From contig CM032126.1 of the NCBI GenBank assembly GCA_018894105.1, positions 28,556,391-28,620,390 on the forward strand: DNA of 64,000 nt. The letters are read 5' to 3'. A program made the translations under genes and the position numbers. Below are positions 35,846-47,633 of this stretch, one piece after another. Below the pieces are notes generated by a model. The model had not been told where the DNA came from. It worked only from the letters and a program-made list of their open reading frames with translations, and ran no database searches. Origin of the DNA: Jacaranda mimosifolia (taxonomy: Eukaryota; Streptophyta; Magnoliopsida; Lamiales; Bignoniaceae). Each line of letters starts with the position of its first letter. The stretch's first letter is position 1.

Positions 35846-36338
35846 TTAGAGTCCATTTGAATTCATTTTCATGGGACATTTTCATTTTCAAGTGAAAATG
35901 GAGAGAGAAAAGTTAATTAGAATAGTTGAATTTGAAAATGAGTTTTTATTTGGATGTGTTGTAAAAAATTATAGGTTTATATAGGTGTGAAAATGATATG
36001 TATTTGGATGTTGGGTGTTTTTGTATTAAAATTTGTGTAGTTTTTGAATTTTAATTAATGATGTGATGTGTGGTTGTTTGAAAAAATAATATTATAATTT
36101 GAATTTGAATTTTTAATATTTTTATGGTGAATGGTGTATGAGAAGTATTGGGAAGACAAAAAATGATTAAGGTAATGATAATGGTTGAAAAAAGAATGAA
36201 AATGGAGAGAGAATACAATAAAAAATGTTTTGAAAATGAAAATGTTTGAAAAAATGATGTAGATAGTGATAGTTTTCTATTTTCATTTTCAAGTGAAAAT
36301 AAAAATGACTTGTGAGAATGAAACCAAACGGCACCTTA
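35846..36338. mobile_element. Tourist-like MITE related to the PIF element
   Basis: The 487-bp element has ends GAGTCCATTTGAATTCATTT (35849) and AATGAAACCAAACGGCACC (to 36335). They are imperfect inverted repeats flanked by TTA at 35846-35848 and 36336-36338. Its terminal and subterminal sequence (GGACATTTTCATTTTCA) closely resembles the left end of the 2294-9211 PIF element (GGACCATTTTCATTTTCA). Confidence 0.83.
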
Positions 36339-37498
36339 GTTTTATCTATGGTGCGAACTCGTACTGACCCCGAAGTTAATCCATTCTGATCCCATTACCC
36401 TAATTTTACAAATCAAACACTATAAACTATACCATTGGCTACATAGACATGTAAATAGATTCTTATTACACCAACCAAATAAAGCCTTCACTTTAATAGG
36501 AGAAAAAAGGACTAAAACTTTTAAAATATTAATGGTAGATTATATGCTTGATTTCATTTTTCCTCCCTATATATATACATACATAGATCAATTTTTCATC
36601 TAAATGAATCAAACTATTTCATCATTTGGGATGATTTTATGAGAACTCTAACATTATAGAACTCTCAAAAAATCATAATGTTTGTTAAATTAATTGAAGT
36701 ACTAGTCGAGTATTTGTCAACAAAGTTTACCTACCTTCCACTATTATATTTAAATAATTAGCCGAGTTAACTTAACTAATAGAAAAAAATACATATTCAA
36801 CTTTGGAAGAGGTCGATGTTCATATGGTAATATTTGTCATGTAATACACCGGCCATTCCTCATGATTATATACATAGCAACATAAATATATCAACGCACT
36901 TGTCAAATTGGAAAGCACATACAAGCATCTTACTCCATTTGTCCAACAATAATAAATTATTATTTTACATTCATATGTATGATATTTGAAATTTAAATAT
37001 AAATATGTGTAAAATAAAAGTGAAGTTTGAAATTTAAAATTCATTTTCTAAATAAATTTATCTTTCAAAAAATAGAAGTTTGCTTGGCTTTATTTTATTT
37101 TTTAAAATTGAAGCTTGAAATTGAAACGATTTTCACACATTCATTTTTTTTTTTTAAAAGAAATTATCTTTCAAAAATTAGAGGTTTTTTTTGGTTTTCC
37201 TTTTCCTTTTTGTTGCAAGGGTATTTTACGTTGTACGTGGAAAATTAAAGAATGACTCCCCGAAAGTTTTTCTGTTAGCATAAACCTAAATAAAAATTTA
37301 TGGCACTATATATGTAGAAAATATTGGAGCAATTATTCATATGAAAAAGGTGTATCTGTAACTCAAAGTGATCAGCCATACCTTCCATGATAGGCACATC
37401 AATGTGATAGACATGTCACATGGTTGCATCTTTCCCTCATTGTGAATTTGTTGCTATGCAACTTGTTTGGAAATTGACTTGTGATCAAGTATTTATCA
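36339..37498. other. Intergenic DNA without a recognised gene
   Basis: AT-rich. Short frames at 36820-37248 are simple AT-driven openings with no domain. Confidence 0.5.
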
Positions 37499-38164
37499 CC
37501 CAAGCCTAGGGGTGGGCATCGGGTTCGGGTACCCCCATACCCGACCCATCCCGATCGGGAAATATCCGATCGGATCGGGTATTTTTAATCCCCCAACCCG
37601 ATCGGGTATTTATGGGGGTACCCGAAATTTTGGGGGTCGGGTATTGGGGTGGGGTACCCGATACCCGATCGGGTACCCCCATTCTATTAATAATAATAAA
37701 AAAAATTATATTATTAGAATTATATATTTAATTAAAGTGCTAATATATGATGTATATCATATATTATACATTAATGTTTATATTTAAGTTTTAAAATTAT
37801 ATTGAGTACCCCCATTTTATTTTTAAAAAATTAATTATAGTATTAAGTATTATATATTTAATTGAAGTGTTAACATATGATGTATATCATATATTAGATA
37901 TTAATGTTTATATTTAAGTTTTAAAATTATATATTAGGTGGGATTTAGAACTTGTGAATAATGAATTGTAGTGTTATCAATTGATTCACAACAAAAATAA
38001 ATAATGAATTAACAAAATTTTAATTTTAATTTATTAAAAATACCCGACCCTAAGGGGGTACCCGATGGGGGTACCCCCATAAAATGGGGGTCGGGACTCA
38101 GGTATCAAAAAATGATACCCGAGCCCTCGTGCGGGTACCCCCCCTGCCCACCCCTACCCAAGCC
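37499..38164. mobile_element. hAT-type MITE with GGGTACCCC-rich arms
   Basis: Ends TAGGGGTGGGCATCGGG (37507) and CTGCCCACCCCTA (to 38156) are inverted. They are flanked by an exact 8-bp duplication, CCCAAGCC, at 37499-37506 and 38157-38164. The arms repeat CCCGATCGGGTA and GGGTACCCC palindromic motifs around an AT-rich core. Confidence 0.93.
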
Positions 38165-39276
38165 TATCGATAACTATACTATTGCACTTACAAATTCAAT
38201 CACATTTTTCTAGTTTTGAGAAATAATTTTTTTTATCAATATTCATGTCATTAATCTTTAATATTGTTTTTATCAATTATTTTTTAAACAATGCTTTAAT
38301 TTGATAAAGAAGAGTATAAAAGTTAAATCATTAAGTAGGAATTATCTTGAAAAGAATCAAAATCATGTTTTAATAATTTCTCTTATAAGTTCATGTTGAA
38401 GGTTAGAGAGACATAGGTTATTCTGAGCTTACTCCTACTCGAAAAGGGTTATGTTTTGTTAGTTGCGTGTTTTTCTACTAAATTGAGGATTAATACTAAG
38501 TTTTGTCAATTATATTTAGTAATTGATGGTGTTATGTTGATAGAATTAGTACTTGTGTTGATTGTTCAAGTATCAAATATATTTACGATAAGTATAAGAG
38601 TTCGAACATAATAAATTGTGAGGAAACAAGATCATTGCTATTGTCTTTTTTAATAATTAGAAAATGTAAAAAAAAAGAACATAGTCATATATACATATAA
38701 TAATCACAATCTTCCACAACTAATGGCAAATAATAAATAAAAAAAAAAAAGACGTCATAAAATTTGATTCATTCTAAACTTGAGAATCCCTTGATTTCAT
38801 TGCAATGACATAGATTCCTCCATAATATTAAAGCATTCTCAAATCTTTAAGGGGTATATTAATTGTAGTAAAATATAACTGAATTAAAGAATAAAATATA
38901 ACTTTTCATGCAGCCGGAACAAGAAGGTTAAATCACATATATACATACAAATTCATTTTTTTGTCACTTTAATCAAATTAGACAAACGAAAGAAAAACAT
39001 AAAAATGAAATGACAGAATGCAAGTATCAAGTGTGGTTGGGAACAGAACAATGAGAATCATATGTCAGATAAGGGGCTAATTCATATTTATATTTTAAAG
39101 AAGCTTTATACATTTACATGTATGGTAATGAGGAAATTCACACTTACACTTTAAGGGCACATGTAAGAATTGCAAGGGATGAGAATTCATATTTGTAAGA
39201 ATTGTGTGGAGGTGATAATCACATGGACGGTGACGAGGAAATCCGCATTTATACTTTAAAAGTCTTTGTGTAAATT
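38165..39276. other. Intergenic DNA ending in a diverged repeat
   Basis: AT-rich without a gene. At 39120-39281 a unit of roughly 110 bp is present twice: GGTAATGAGGAAATTCACAC and GGTGACGAGGAAATCCGCAT, each followed by a CACTTTAA-like block. The second copy runs into the Gypsy insertion point. Confidence 0.55.
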
Positions 39277-39281
39277 GTATG

Positions 39282-40070
39282 TGATGGTGGTGAAATTCAC
39301 TTGTAATTGGATCAGATGATAAATTGAAAAGGTTCGACCTCTCTGGTTGTTCTATGAATGTATTTGGGTTGAGTTCTGCAATCACGAGCAAACGTCAGGC
39401 TAGTCGAGGTATCCTTGGCTAAGGCACTCCGACGCTCAAGTTAATATGGGATCGACTAGATATGATGACCAACAAAGTGAGGGCTTTTCGTAGAGAATGA
39501 CATACCTTCAGTAAAGCTGGAGATGAGGTATTTATAGCCTTCTCCTATTTGGAATTTGTTTGAAATGCCCTTAACATCCTTGTCCTTGCATGGGGGGCAT
39601 TAGGTCATCTCCTATTCCTGTACTATTCCAGGTGGCTACATTTCCAGGTTTCAGGGGCAGAATAGTACAATGTAGGCGTGCCTTCTGCCCAGTGGGGTAG
39701 TGTGGGTGGTACTAGGGCTGCACGTGCCTTTAATGCGGAGGCATGTTGTCTGTCAGGGCATTTAATGCGGCAGAGAGTTGATTCTGCGCTGAGTTGACCT
39801 CCTTGGTCAGTGGCAGGGTCGACCTTATGATGGGTTGGCACGCGGCGTAAGAGTTGGCCGAGCGCCATGGTCGAAGAGTCGATCAACGATCCTAGCCTGT
39901 GGCCTGGTTGAATGGCTGCCCCATGAAGCCAGATGATAGGTTGATATGTTTGGTCGATCGAGGTTATTTGAAGTCGGTAGCACAATTGGGCCCTAAGGAT
40001 GGGATGGACCCGATGCTACATCTTTGAGTTTGTGGTCTTTGGGCCGAGTCTATTAGGCTATCCGATATTA
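39282..40070 (-). repeat. 3' LTR of the Gypsy element (left)
   Basis: In plus orientation it begins TGATGGTGGTGAAATTC and ends GATATTA, which corresponds to CATATCA in its partner. TATAAATA on the minus strand at 39529-39536 is the LTR TATA box. Confidence 0.92.
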
Positions 40071-40090
40071 TGAGTCCTCCCCCACTTCTA
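40071..40090 (-). other. Gypsy polypurine tract
   Basis: On the minus strand AAGTGGGGGAGGACTCA lies immediately before the 3' LTR. Confidence 0.75.
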
Positions 40091-40282
40091 AATGCTGAAT
40101 GAGATGATCAACGAGAAGGATTGGGGAGTAGTCTTGTGCAGTTATGTGGGTTCATTGGCGAGGGTTTTTGAAAATCAACTCAGGTTTGGCGCATTTAATG
40201 TGACGATTACATCATTCGGGCGTGGCGTCGAACGACGGTTATACTGTTATTACAACCTCTTGGGTTCCAGCGCTCGGGTGTC

Positions 40283-40290
40283 TATAAATA
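40283..40290 (+). promoter_or_regulatory. TATA box of the antisense ORF
   Basis: TATAAATA, in the context GTGTCTATAAATAGGCG, lies between the left LTR and the antisense ORF, 158 bp before its ATG. It is on the plus strand, so it cannot serve the sense transcript of the retrotransposon. Confidence 0.55.
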
Positions 40291-40447
40291 GGCGTAGTTA
40301 AAGTACTTATTTTTACTTTTACTGCTTTGCGTCTGGTTGAGCTTTGAACCAACTGCTTTTCCTGCTACTATATTCTGCCTTATTGTTCATCGACAAAAAG
40401 TAAGTCCCTTCCTTCATTTTTCTTGGCGTTTTTCCTTTGCTCTATAA

Positions 40448-42974
40448 ATGTTGCGTTTGTCTGATTCTGAGGGTAGTCATGGTGGGGATAGTGAGGCTAC
40501 TCATTCTGATAGGCCTAGGGGTTCATCAGAGGAGTCAAGTAGCTCGTTGAGCGATAGCTCGAGCAGTGGTCGCACTGGCGGGGGGAGGGAGGGGTAAGGG
40601 AGAAGTTGGGCCAAGTCAGGCTCCCTTATCACGCAGTCGATTATTTATCCCCAACCACTATAGCAAAATAGTGTCTACAATCATCCCTGCCGACCTGAGG
40701 TGCATTAGGTAGCTGTATCATGTCCTTGAAGAGTATGAACTTTTAATGCCTGGGCCCTCCGGTTTGATGCATCGACCCTTGGTTGGGTGTATAACTGTGT
40801 TCAAGGATGCCTTTAGATGTGGCATTAGGTTCCCCTTAGGTCGTCCTATAGTCGACCTGCTTAGAGGTTTAGAAGTGTGTATAACCCAACTACTACCGAA
40901 TTATTTCTCTACTATATATAGCTTTATCGTTCTAATTCATATATTCAACCAGCCTGCTACCTTTGAAAACTTCTCAAACCTTTTCCACCTTTCGATGTCC
41001 CGAAGTTGGGTAGCACTGACAAGTCGGGTTTTTATTATCTCACTGCTCGACCCCGCTGTAAATTTCTTGTCACCCCGGCCTTTTCCTATGGGCAAGAGTG
41101 GAAAAAATATTATTTGTATGTTCGAGTCGCTAGAGGTTTCAATATTCCTAGGGAGTAGTGGATGGGTCATGTCGAGATGCCGGGTAACCTAACCTCAACC
41201 TAGCCCAATACCTTCATCCAGGACCTGGTCGAGTTTGGTCAGGTGGAGGCCTTGGTATTTATCGAGGAAAGAAGTTTGGTGTTAGTTGGGTTATCGCCAG
41301 CCCAGCTGGACTTGCTAGCGGATGGTCGACTAGGTAGATTGTGTTATCAATGATTCGTTATTTTATCTATTTTTTGCTCGATTTTAACCCTTTATTTTTA
41401 TGTTGCTTGGCAGATTGAGACAAAATCATGAACTTCTCAAGAGCTCAAGCTTTGGCGAGGGCTAAGAGAAATGAGTAATGTTGTTTAGTTGCAGCGGCCC
41501 GTCGAGGGGCTGCTCTGGTCGTGGCACCGCAGCCTGAGGCGATGATGCCTTCACCGTCGCCCATTCAGCCCTTGGCGACCTTAGGAAGCAGCCCTGCAGG
41601 TCGGGGCAAAAGGTCCATGGTCGAGTAGGTTGGATCTGCTATTGAAAGAATGGCGGTCGAGAGGGGTAGAGGGAGAGCCATGGGGTAGGGCCAACCCTCT
41701 AGATAGGACTTGTTTGGCCAGCGCAAGGATGACATGCTACTCTAGCTGCCCAAACTGCTGTCGTCGAGGTTCAGAACGGAGCCGAGCATGGCTGTTCACA
41801 ATTTATACTCAATGGAAACGGCGGGGTCGAGTGAGGTTGCTCCTTTAAAGGTGATGATTGCTGGATTGTTTGCGTCCAACCAGAAGAAGTTAATGGGGCT
41901 AAGCTAGGATGCCGCACTAAGAGCTCTGGCTTATCACTCAAATATGGTAAGATTCTGATCGATAAGCTGTATTGTCGAATTTTATTTGTAGGTCGAATAT
42001 TGCTCTCTTATCGGGAATTCTATTTTTCAGGTGGGCTAGCTAGGCTACCATTTCTATCAGGGGTCGGAGCTGGCCTTTGCCAACCGTGAGCATCTGCAAG
42101 AGGGCGGTGACATGGAGACTTTGAAGGCTTAGCTCGAGTCTTCACAAACCAAGGTCGAGGAGCTGACCAAAGAGGTCGCGGAGCTTAATAATCAGCTACG
42201 ATTGAAAGATAGTCAGCTGGTCGCCTCCATTGAAGAAAAGATCAGAATGGACGAGCTGTTTAAATAGGCCCAAATGGATGCGCAGCACGATTAAGAGTCT
42301 GGTCAGTTAGTTGGTTGGAATGTAGCGCTCCAAGAGGCTCAGGTTGAATTCCTCAGAAAGCTGTAGTTGATGCGGCAAGATGCCATGCAGCAGTTCATGC
42401 TATGCTCGGCATTCCAAGATGCGAGCGTTATGTTTTCCTTGGACGACGCCAGGAATGCGTTCGAGAAGGTGATCAATCAACTGCAATTCTTGGGCTATTT
42501 TTTTCGACTCGAGGATAAGGATCGCATCAGCCCGATCCTGGACGAGCAGTTGCAACTGTACCCTGAGGACGGGGAAGCCGATGCTGAAGAGGGAGCTACG
42601 AAGGCTCCTAGGGTCAGGGGGCTGCAGAGTCTCCACCTGTCGAGCCCATGACCGAGGTACAAACAAAGGCGGCTGAGGTAGCAAAGAAGTTGGATGAGAT
42701 GGCAAAGGAGTTTGCCTTTGCAAGTGAGTTTGCGTTTGAGCTTCGGGATGGCATGGTCGATGTTGTAGAGTACCTTCATTTGCTCGGGGAAGGTTTCTTG
42801 GCTGACGAGGTGTGGCCTTCTCGACTGGTGACGGACGCTGTCCCTGTTGCTGTTGCAATGCCCGAGTCGAGAGCGGACACCCCTGCAGTAGTTCCCATTC
42901 CAATTCCCTCGAGCGGTGAGCTTGATCAAGTAATTGAAGAGAGTGCTCGAGGAGGGCACGATAAGGGCATTTGA
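40448..42974 (+). pseudogene. Antisense ORF of the Tat-type Gypsy element (PF04195-like), decayed
   Basis: The product is a nuclear-type protein of unknown role that some Tat elements encode opposite to gag-pol. An ATG at 40448 gives a serine-rich acidic leader (MLRLSDSEGSHGGDSEATHS) stopping at 40595. A second frame at 40725-41190 carries VFKDAFRCGIRFPLGRPIVD and LLRGLEVCITQLLPNYFSTI, the pattern of the putative gypsy-type transposon domain PF04195. A charged coiled-coil-like part follows near 42100-42300 (VEELTKEVAELNNQLRLKDS). A C-terminal part runs from 42367 to 42974. Several stops and frame changes separate these parts. Some gaps may be introns, but not all. Confidence 0.72.
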
Positions 42975-43319
42975 TCGAGCTGATGCTCTTCTTCTGATGT
43001 ACTTTTCATTCCATTTTTTTAAAAGTTTGTAATTGAGAATGTTGAATGCTAAAGTTGAATGAAGTACTCTTGTCTGCTGTTTGAACATATCTGTTTTGTC
43101 GAATGACATATGCTGTTAAGTAAGCCGTTTGGTTTAATGAAGGTTGTCCTCGAATGTTTAAGTTGCTTTTGTGCTGTCGAATTTTGGTAAAATTAGTTTA
43201 AGATCATGGTCGATTAAACCATGATGACGTAGACCAACACATATTCTAATTCACATTATGTGTCTTCAATTTATCGGCTCGAGGTCCTTTTGATCAACTA
43301 CGTTGTCGATTGCAATCGA

Positions 43320-43600
43320 TCAAATCATTTGCTTAGTTTTGGCTGTGAAGCCTTGTCTTGGCTGTCGGAAGTCTGCTAGGTTGACTTCGTGGTCGACAGT
43401 AAGCGATCAATTCATTTATTTGGTCTTGGCTGTGAAGCCTTGACTTGGCGGCTAGAAGCTTGCTTGGTCGACTCCAAGTTCGACAGTAAACGATCAATTC
43501 GTTTATTTGGTCTTGGCTATGAAGCCTTGACTTGGCAGCTAGAAGCCTGCTTGGTTGACTTCGGGGTCGACAGTAAACGATCAATTCGTGCAAATAGGTA
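43320..43600. repeat. 87-bp tandem array, about three copies
   Basis: TTGGCTGTGAAGCCTTGACTT recurs near 43335, 43422 and 43509, each unit ending in GGTCGACAGTAAACGATCAA. It lies between the antisense ORF and integrase of the Gypsy element. Confidence 0.9.
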
Positions 43601-43999
43601 TTTGCGAGATGTGTCATAAATTTTCATTGCTGTGAGGAAATACAACGGAGACTAGTGACCTTTTTATACATAGAATTTCTTTAGATTTACAGCGTTCCAA
43701 GGTCGTGGTAGTTCGTTGCCTCATGTGTCTACTAGTCGGTATGCATTGTGTTTTGACACTTTGACCGCGAAGTAGGGCCCCTCCCATTTTGGGTCGAGTT
43801 TTCCCACATTTCTTTACACTTCGGCTTTCTTAAGGACTAGGTCTCTGACTTTGAAGCTACGCGGTCGAACTGTTCTGTTGTAATGTTCCGTCATTTTCAA
43901 TCGGTATCATTGTATTGTGTTGTAGGCTGTGTGCCGTATCTTGTTGATGGTGATGAGGTCAAGGGCCCTTTCCGTCGTGTTTTTAACCGTGTTATAATG

Positions 44000-46900
44000 G
44001 ATCACTAGGGCCATGTGTTGCACCAGCTTGGATGGAATCACTGCTTCGGAGCCGTAGACTAAGCTGTAAGGGCTGTGGCTATTCGAGGTGTGGTTCTGTA
44101 TGCCTACAACACCCCAAGGAGGTCGTCTGCCCAGCTCGTTCTTGTTCCCTCTATTCGAGCTTTGAGGTGGTTGAGGACTATTCTATTCATGACCTCCGTC
44201 TGACCAATAGCTTGGGGGTTTCCTACCAAAGTAAAGTATTGGCAGATTCCCAAGGACTCGCACCTTTTTCTCGTGTTCTTGCTTTGAAATTGAGTCCCAT
44301 TATTTGAGATTAGGACTTTGGGCAAGCTGAAGCGATAAATTATGTTCTTCCAGATAAAGCTCTTGATGGCCGCGTTGATGATCTTTGGAGTTGCTTTCGC
44401 TTTGACCCATTTAATTAAGTACTCAACCTCAACAATGATAAATTTTCATTGGTCGGATGTTTTTGGGAGAGATTCGACTATGTCGATCCCCCACTGGTCG
44501 AATAGCCATGTGGTCTAGATGTTTACCATCGATACTGCGGGCTGGTACGGCATGTTCGAGTAAAGCTGCCAGGAAGGGCACTTTTTAACGAAGTCGATCG
44601 AATTCTTTAATAAAGTGGGCCAGAAATACTTGTATCGAATGACTTTGTGGACCAGGGATCGACCTCCGAAATGATTACCACAAATGCCAGCATAAATCTC
44701 GTGAAGGACTTGATTTGCTTCGTCGGGTGTTAGGCATTTAAGGGGTGGTCCTGATATCGACTTTCTGTAAAGCTATTTGTGCTCGTTAACGGCGAACTTG
44801 GCTGCTTGCCCTTTGAGTCGGGGATTATGCCTTGGCTTAAGTAGAGCTTGATTGGGTCTTGCCAGGAGGAAGCTGCCTCCTCTATGCTTCCGACGAGATT
44901 CTGGTCGCTAATATGGATAGACAGTTTGCTGACCACAAGGAACATTATGGTTCTTTCTCTGGTTCTTCTTGTTGAGCTGGCAAATTTTGAGAGTGCATCT
45001 GCTTGCTCATTTTCTGCTTGGGGTACTTGGCTTAGGGTGAAGCTCTTGAATGACCGCTGCAACCGTTTTACCTCGGTCAGGTACTAACTCATCTTGGCCT
45101 CTTTGGCTTTGAAGTTTCCTTTGACTTGTTCTGCCACCAGCTAGGAATTGGTGATTGCGACTAGTTGCTCGACACCTCGAACTGCTACTATGTTCATCCC
45201 AGCTATGAGAGCTTCGTACTCTGCTTCGTTGTTGGTGATCGGGAAGTTGAGTTTTATTGCAAAATCATATTCCTTAGCAAGTGGGGAACGCAGTGAAACA
45301 CCGATTCCACCTCCCGAGGTGGTTGTTGAACCATCGATGTGTAATGTCCAAACGGAGGAGTTCTGGTTGAGTTGGTCTGGGCGGTCGAGCCTTTCGATGA
45401 CAAAATCGGCCAGGATCTGTGCTTTTATGGCCGTCCATGGTTGGAACGTGATATCGAACTCCCCAAGCTCGATGACCCATTTGGTGAGTCTACCTGACGT
45501 GTTTGGCTTCAAAAACACCTGCTTCAACGGTTGATTCATCAGCACTATGATGGTATGAGATTGGAAGTAAGGTCATAACTTTCGTGCTGTTGTAATGAGG
45601 GCAAGGGCAAACTTCTCGATCTCTAGGTAATTGTGCTCAGGCCTTTGCCGGGCCTTACTGCAGTAATAAATAGGTTGGTAAGTTTCATCTTTTGTCGATG
45701 CCAACTTTGAATTGATCGAGGCTGTGGATACGACCAAATAGAGTTGCAAAATTTCCCCGCTCAGGCTTGGCGAGCATGGATGATGATGAAAGGTATTGCT
45801 TCAGTTTGATGAGAGCTTGGTCACACTGTTTGGTCCATTGGAATCCCGAGTTTTTGGCATTTCTAAGGATTTTGAAGAAAAGAAGACTCTTGTCTGCCAG
45901 CCGTGCAATAAATCTACCGAGGGCTATTATCCTGCCAACCAAGCACTGTACGTCTCGAATAGTTTGGGGCGGGGCAATGTCCAAAACTGCTTGGATCTTC
46001 AGCGGGTTCGCTTCGATCTCCCTCTGATTGACCATGCAGCCCAGGAACTTACCTCCTCGAACCCCGAATGTGCACTTATTGGGGTTAGTTTCATACCAAA
46101 CGCCTTCAATATAGAAAAAACATGGTCGAGGTCGGTTAGGTGATCCTCAGCTTTCTCTGTTTTGACAATCATGTCATCGACGTAGACCTCAATTGATTTT
46201 TCGATCTCGCTCCTGAACATAAAGTTGACTAATATTTGATACATTGCCCCCGCGTTCTTGAGTCTGAAGGGCATGAATAAGAAATAGTATACCCTATTGG
46301 GAACGATGAAGGAGGTCTTGTCCCTGTCTTCGGGTGCCATGAATATTTAATAGTAGCCTTAGAAGGCATCCATCATGCTCAATAATTCGCAATCGGCCAT
46401 GGAATCCACTAATAAATCTATGCGAGGTAGGGGGTAAGGATCTTTAGGGCAAACTTTATTCAAATCAGTGAAATCATTACACGTATGCCATTTTCCCTCA
46501 TTCTTAGGGCGGGTAGAGCATTACAAAGCTAAGAGGGGTATTGGATTTCTACAATATATCCTGTCTTTAACAGTTTGTTGACCTCCTCTTTGATGATTTG
46601 GGATATCTCAGCATTGAAGGTTATTGTCTTTTGCCTCACCGGTTTGTAGAAAGAGTCCACGTTGAGACGATGGACAATAACACTTGGGTCGATTCCTTGG
46701 AGGTCGGAAGCTTTCCATGCGAACACATTGATATCTCTTCGAAGGAAATCGACCATGAGGCATTCCAGATGGTGGCCCATATCATTCCCGATTTGAGTGG
46801 TCTTGTCAGGGTTTCCAAGTTCTAATTCGATCGTTTTGAAATCCCCAATGGGCTCAACCCAAATGTCTTCTAGTTTCTTTTTCTTAGATGCAGTTCCTTC

Positions 46901-47405
46901 ATCGAGTTTCGCTACAGGGGTGTCCCCCGAGGGCTTCAGCTGAGGTTGGGTTTTCTGTTCGGTGGACTTGACTGAAATGGTGTAGCAGCGCCATGCTTCT
47001 TTAACGTTGCACAAAAGCTCTTCTACTTTTGCTGGGGTTGGGAATTTGATCTTCATATGGTAGGTCGAGACAATAGCCCTGAAGTCGTTTAGGGCAGGTC
47101 GACCTATGATAACATTGTAGGCGAAGGGAGCATCGACTAAGAGGTAGTTTATCATCAAGGTTCTGCATCGAGGGGCTTGTCCAAATGACGTGGACAGGTT
47201 AATAGATCCCTCCGGGATGATCTCCGACCCCCCAAATCCGACCAGTGGCATACGGATTGGCTCTAACTTTAATTGCCCTAAATTTATTCTTTTCAAAGTA
47301 GACAAAAATATGATGTTCACAGAGTTGCCATTGTCGACCAGGATCTTCCTTACTTCGAAATTGGCTATTTTGAGTGTTACCACCATGGGGTAGTTTATCT
47401 TTCAA
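44000..47405 (-). pseudogene. Gypsy pol: protease, RT, two RNase H domains, integrase
   Basis: Reading leftward, the protease has ILVDNGNSVNIIF at about 47330 and a downstream VIIGRPALNDF. The reverse transcriptase N-terminus has KTGYIVEIQYPS near 46535. Its core has FMPFRLKNAGAMYQ and the catalytic YVDDM at about 46180. A first RNase H remnant follows at about 45700-45550. A second RNase H domain (VWTLHIDGST at about 45340 to NNEAEYEALIAGM) follows it, as in Tat elements. Integrase shows LISNNGTQFQSKN and GQTEVMNRIVLNHLKARIEG near 44310-44140. Stops at about 46530, 46345 and 45685 and frame changes between blocks make it non-functional. Confidence 0.9.
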
Positions 47406-47633
47406 TCGACTCCTCTATTCTCCAGATGATCGAGGTCTGACTCGGTGAAGGAAATTGGTTTTGTGCTGGTTGAGAGCTGGAAAACCGTTTCGATCGGGGC
47501 TAATTTGGTCGATTCTAGTTGCCTTTGGGTCTGCTTTCTGACGAACTTTGAGTCCCCCCAGTGGGACATCCTGCAATCATGTCAATGACTCTTCTAATGG
47601 ATGGGTGGGGGCTCTTGGGCAGGTTTCTTTCCT

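Noticed and set aside
42400..43109. Minus-strand open frames of 167 and 204 codons opposite the antisense ORF of the Gypsy element
   Set aside because: They mirror the plus-strand coding pieces, show no domain, and carry arginine/serine-rich translation typical of a shadow frame.
45148..45534. 128-codon plus-strand frame opposite Gypsy RNase H
   Set aside because: Reverse shadow of the second RNase H coding stretch.
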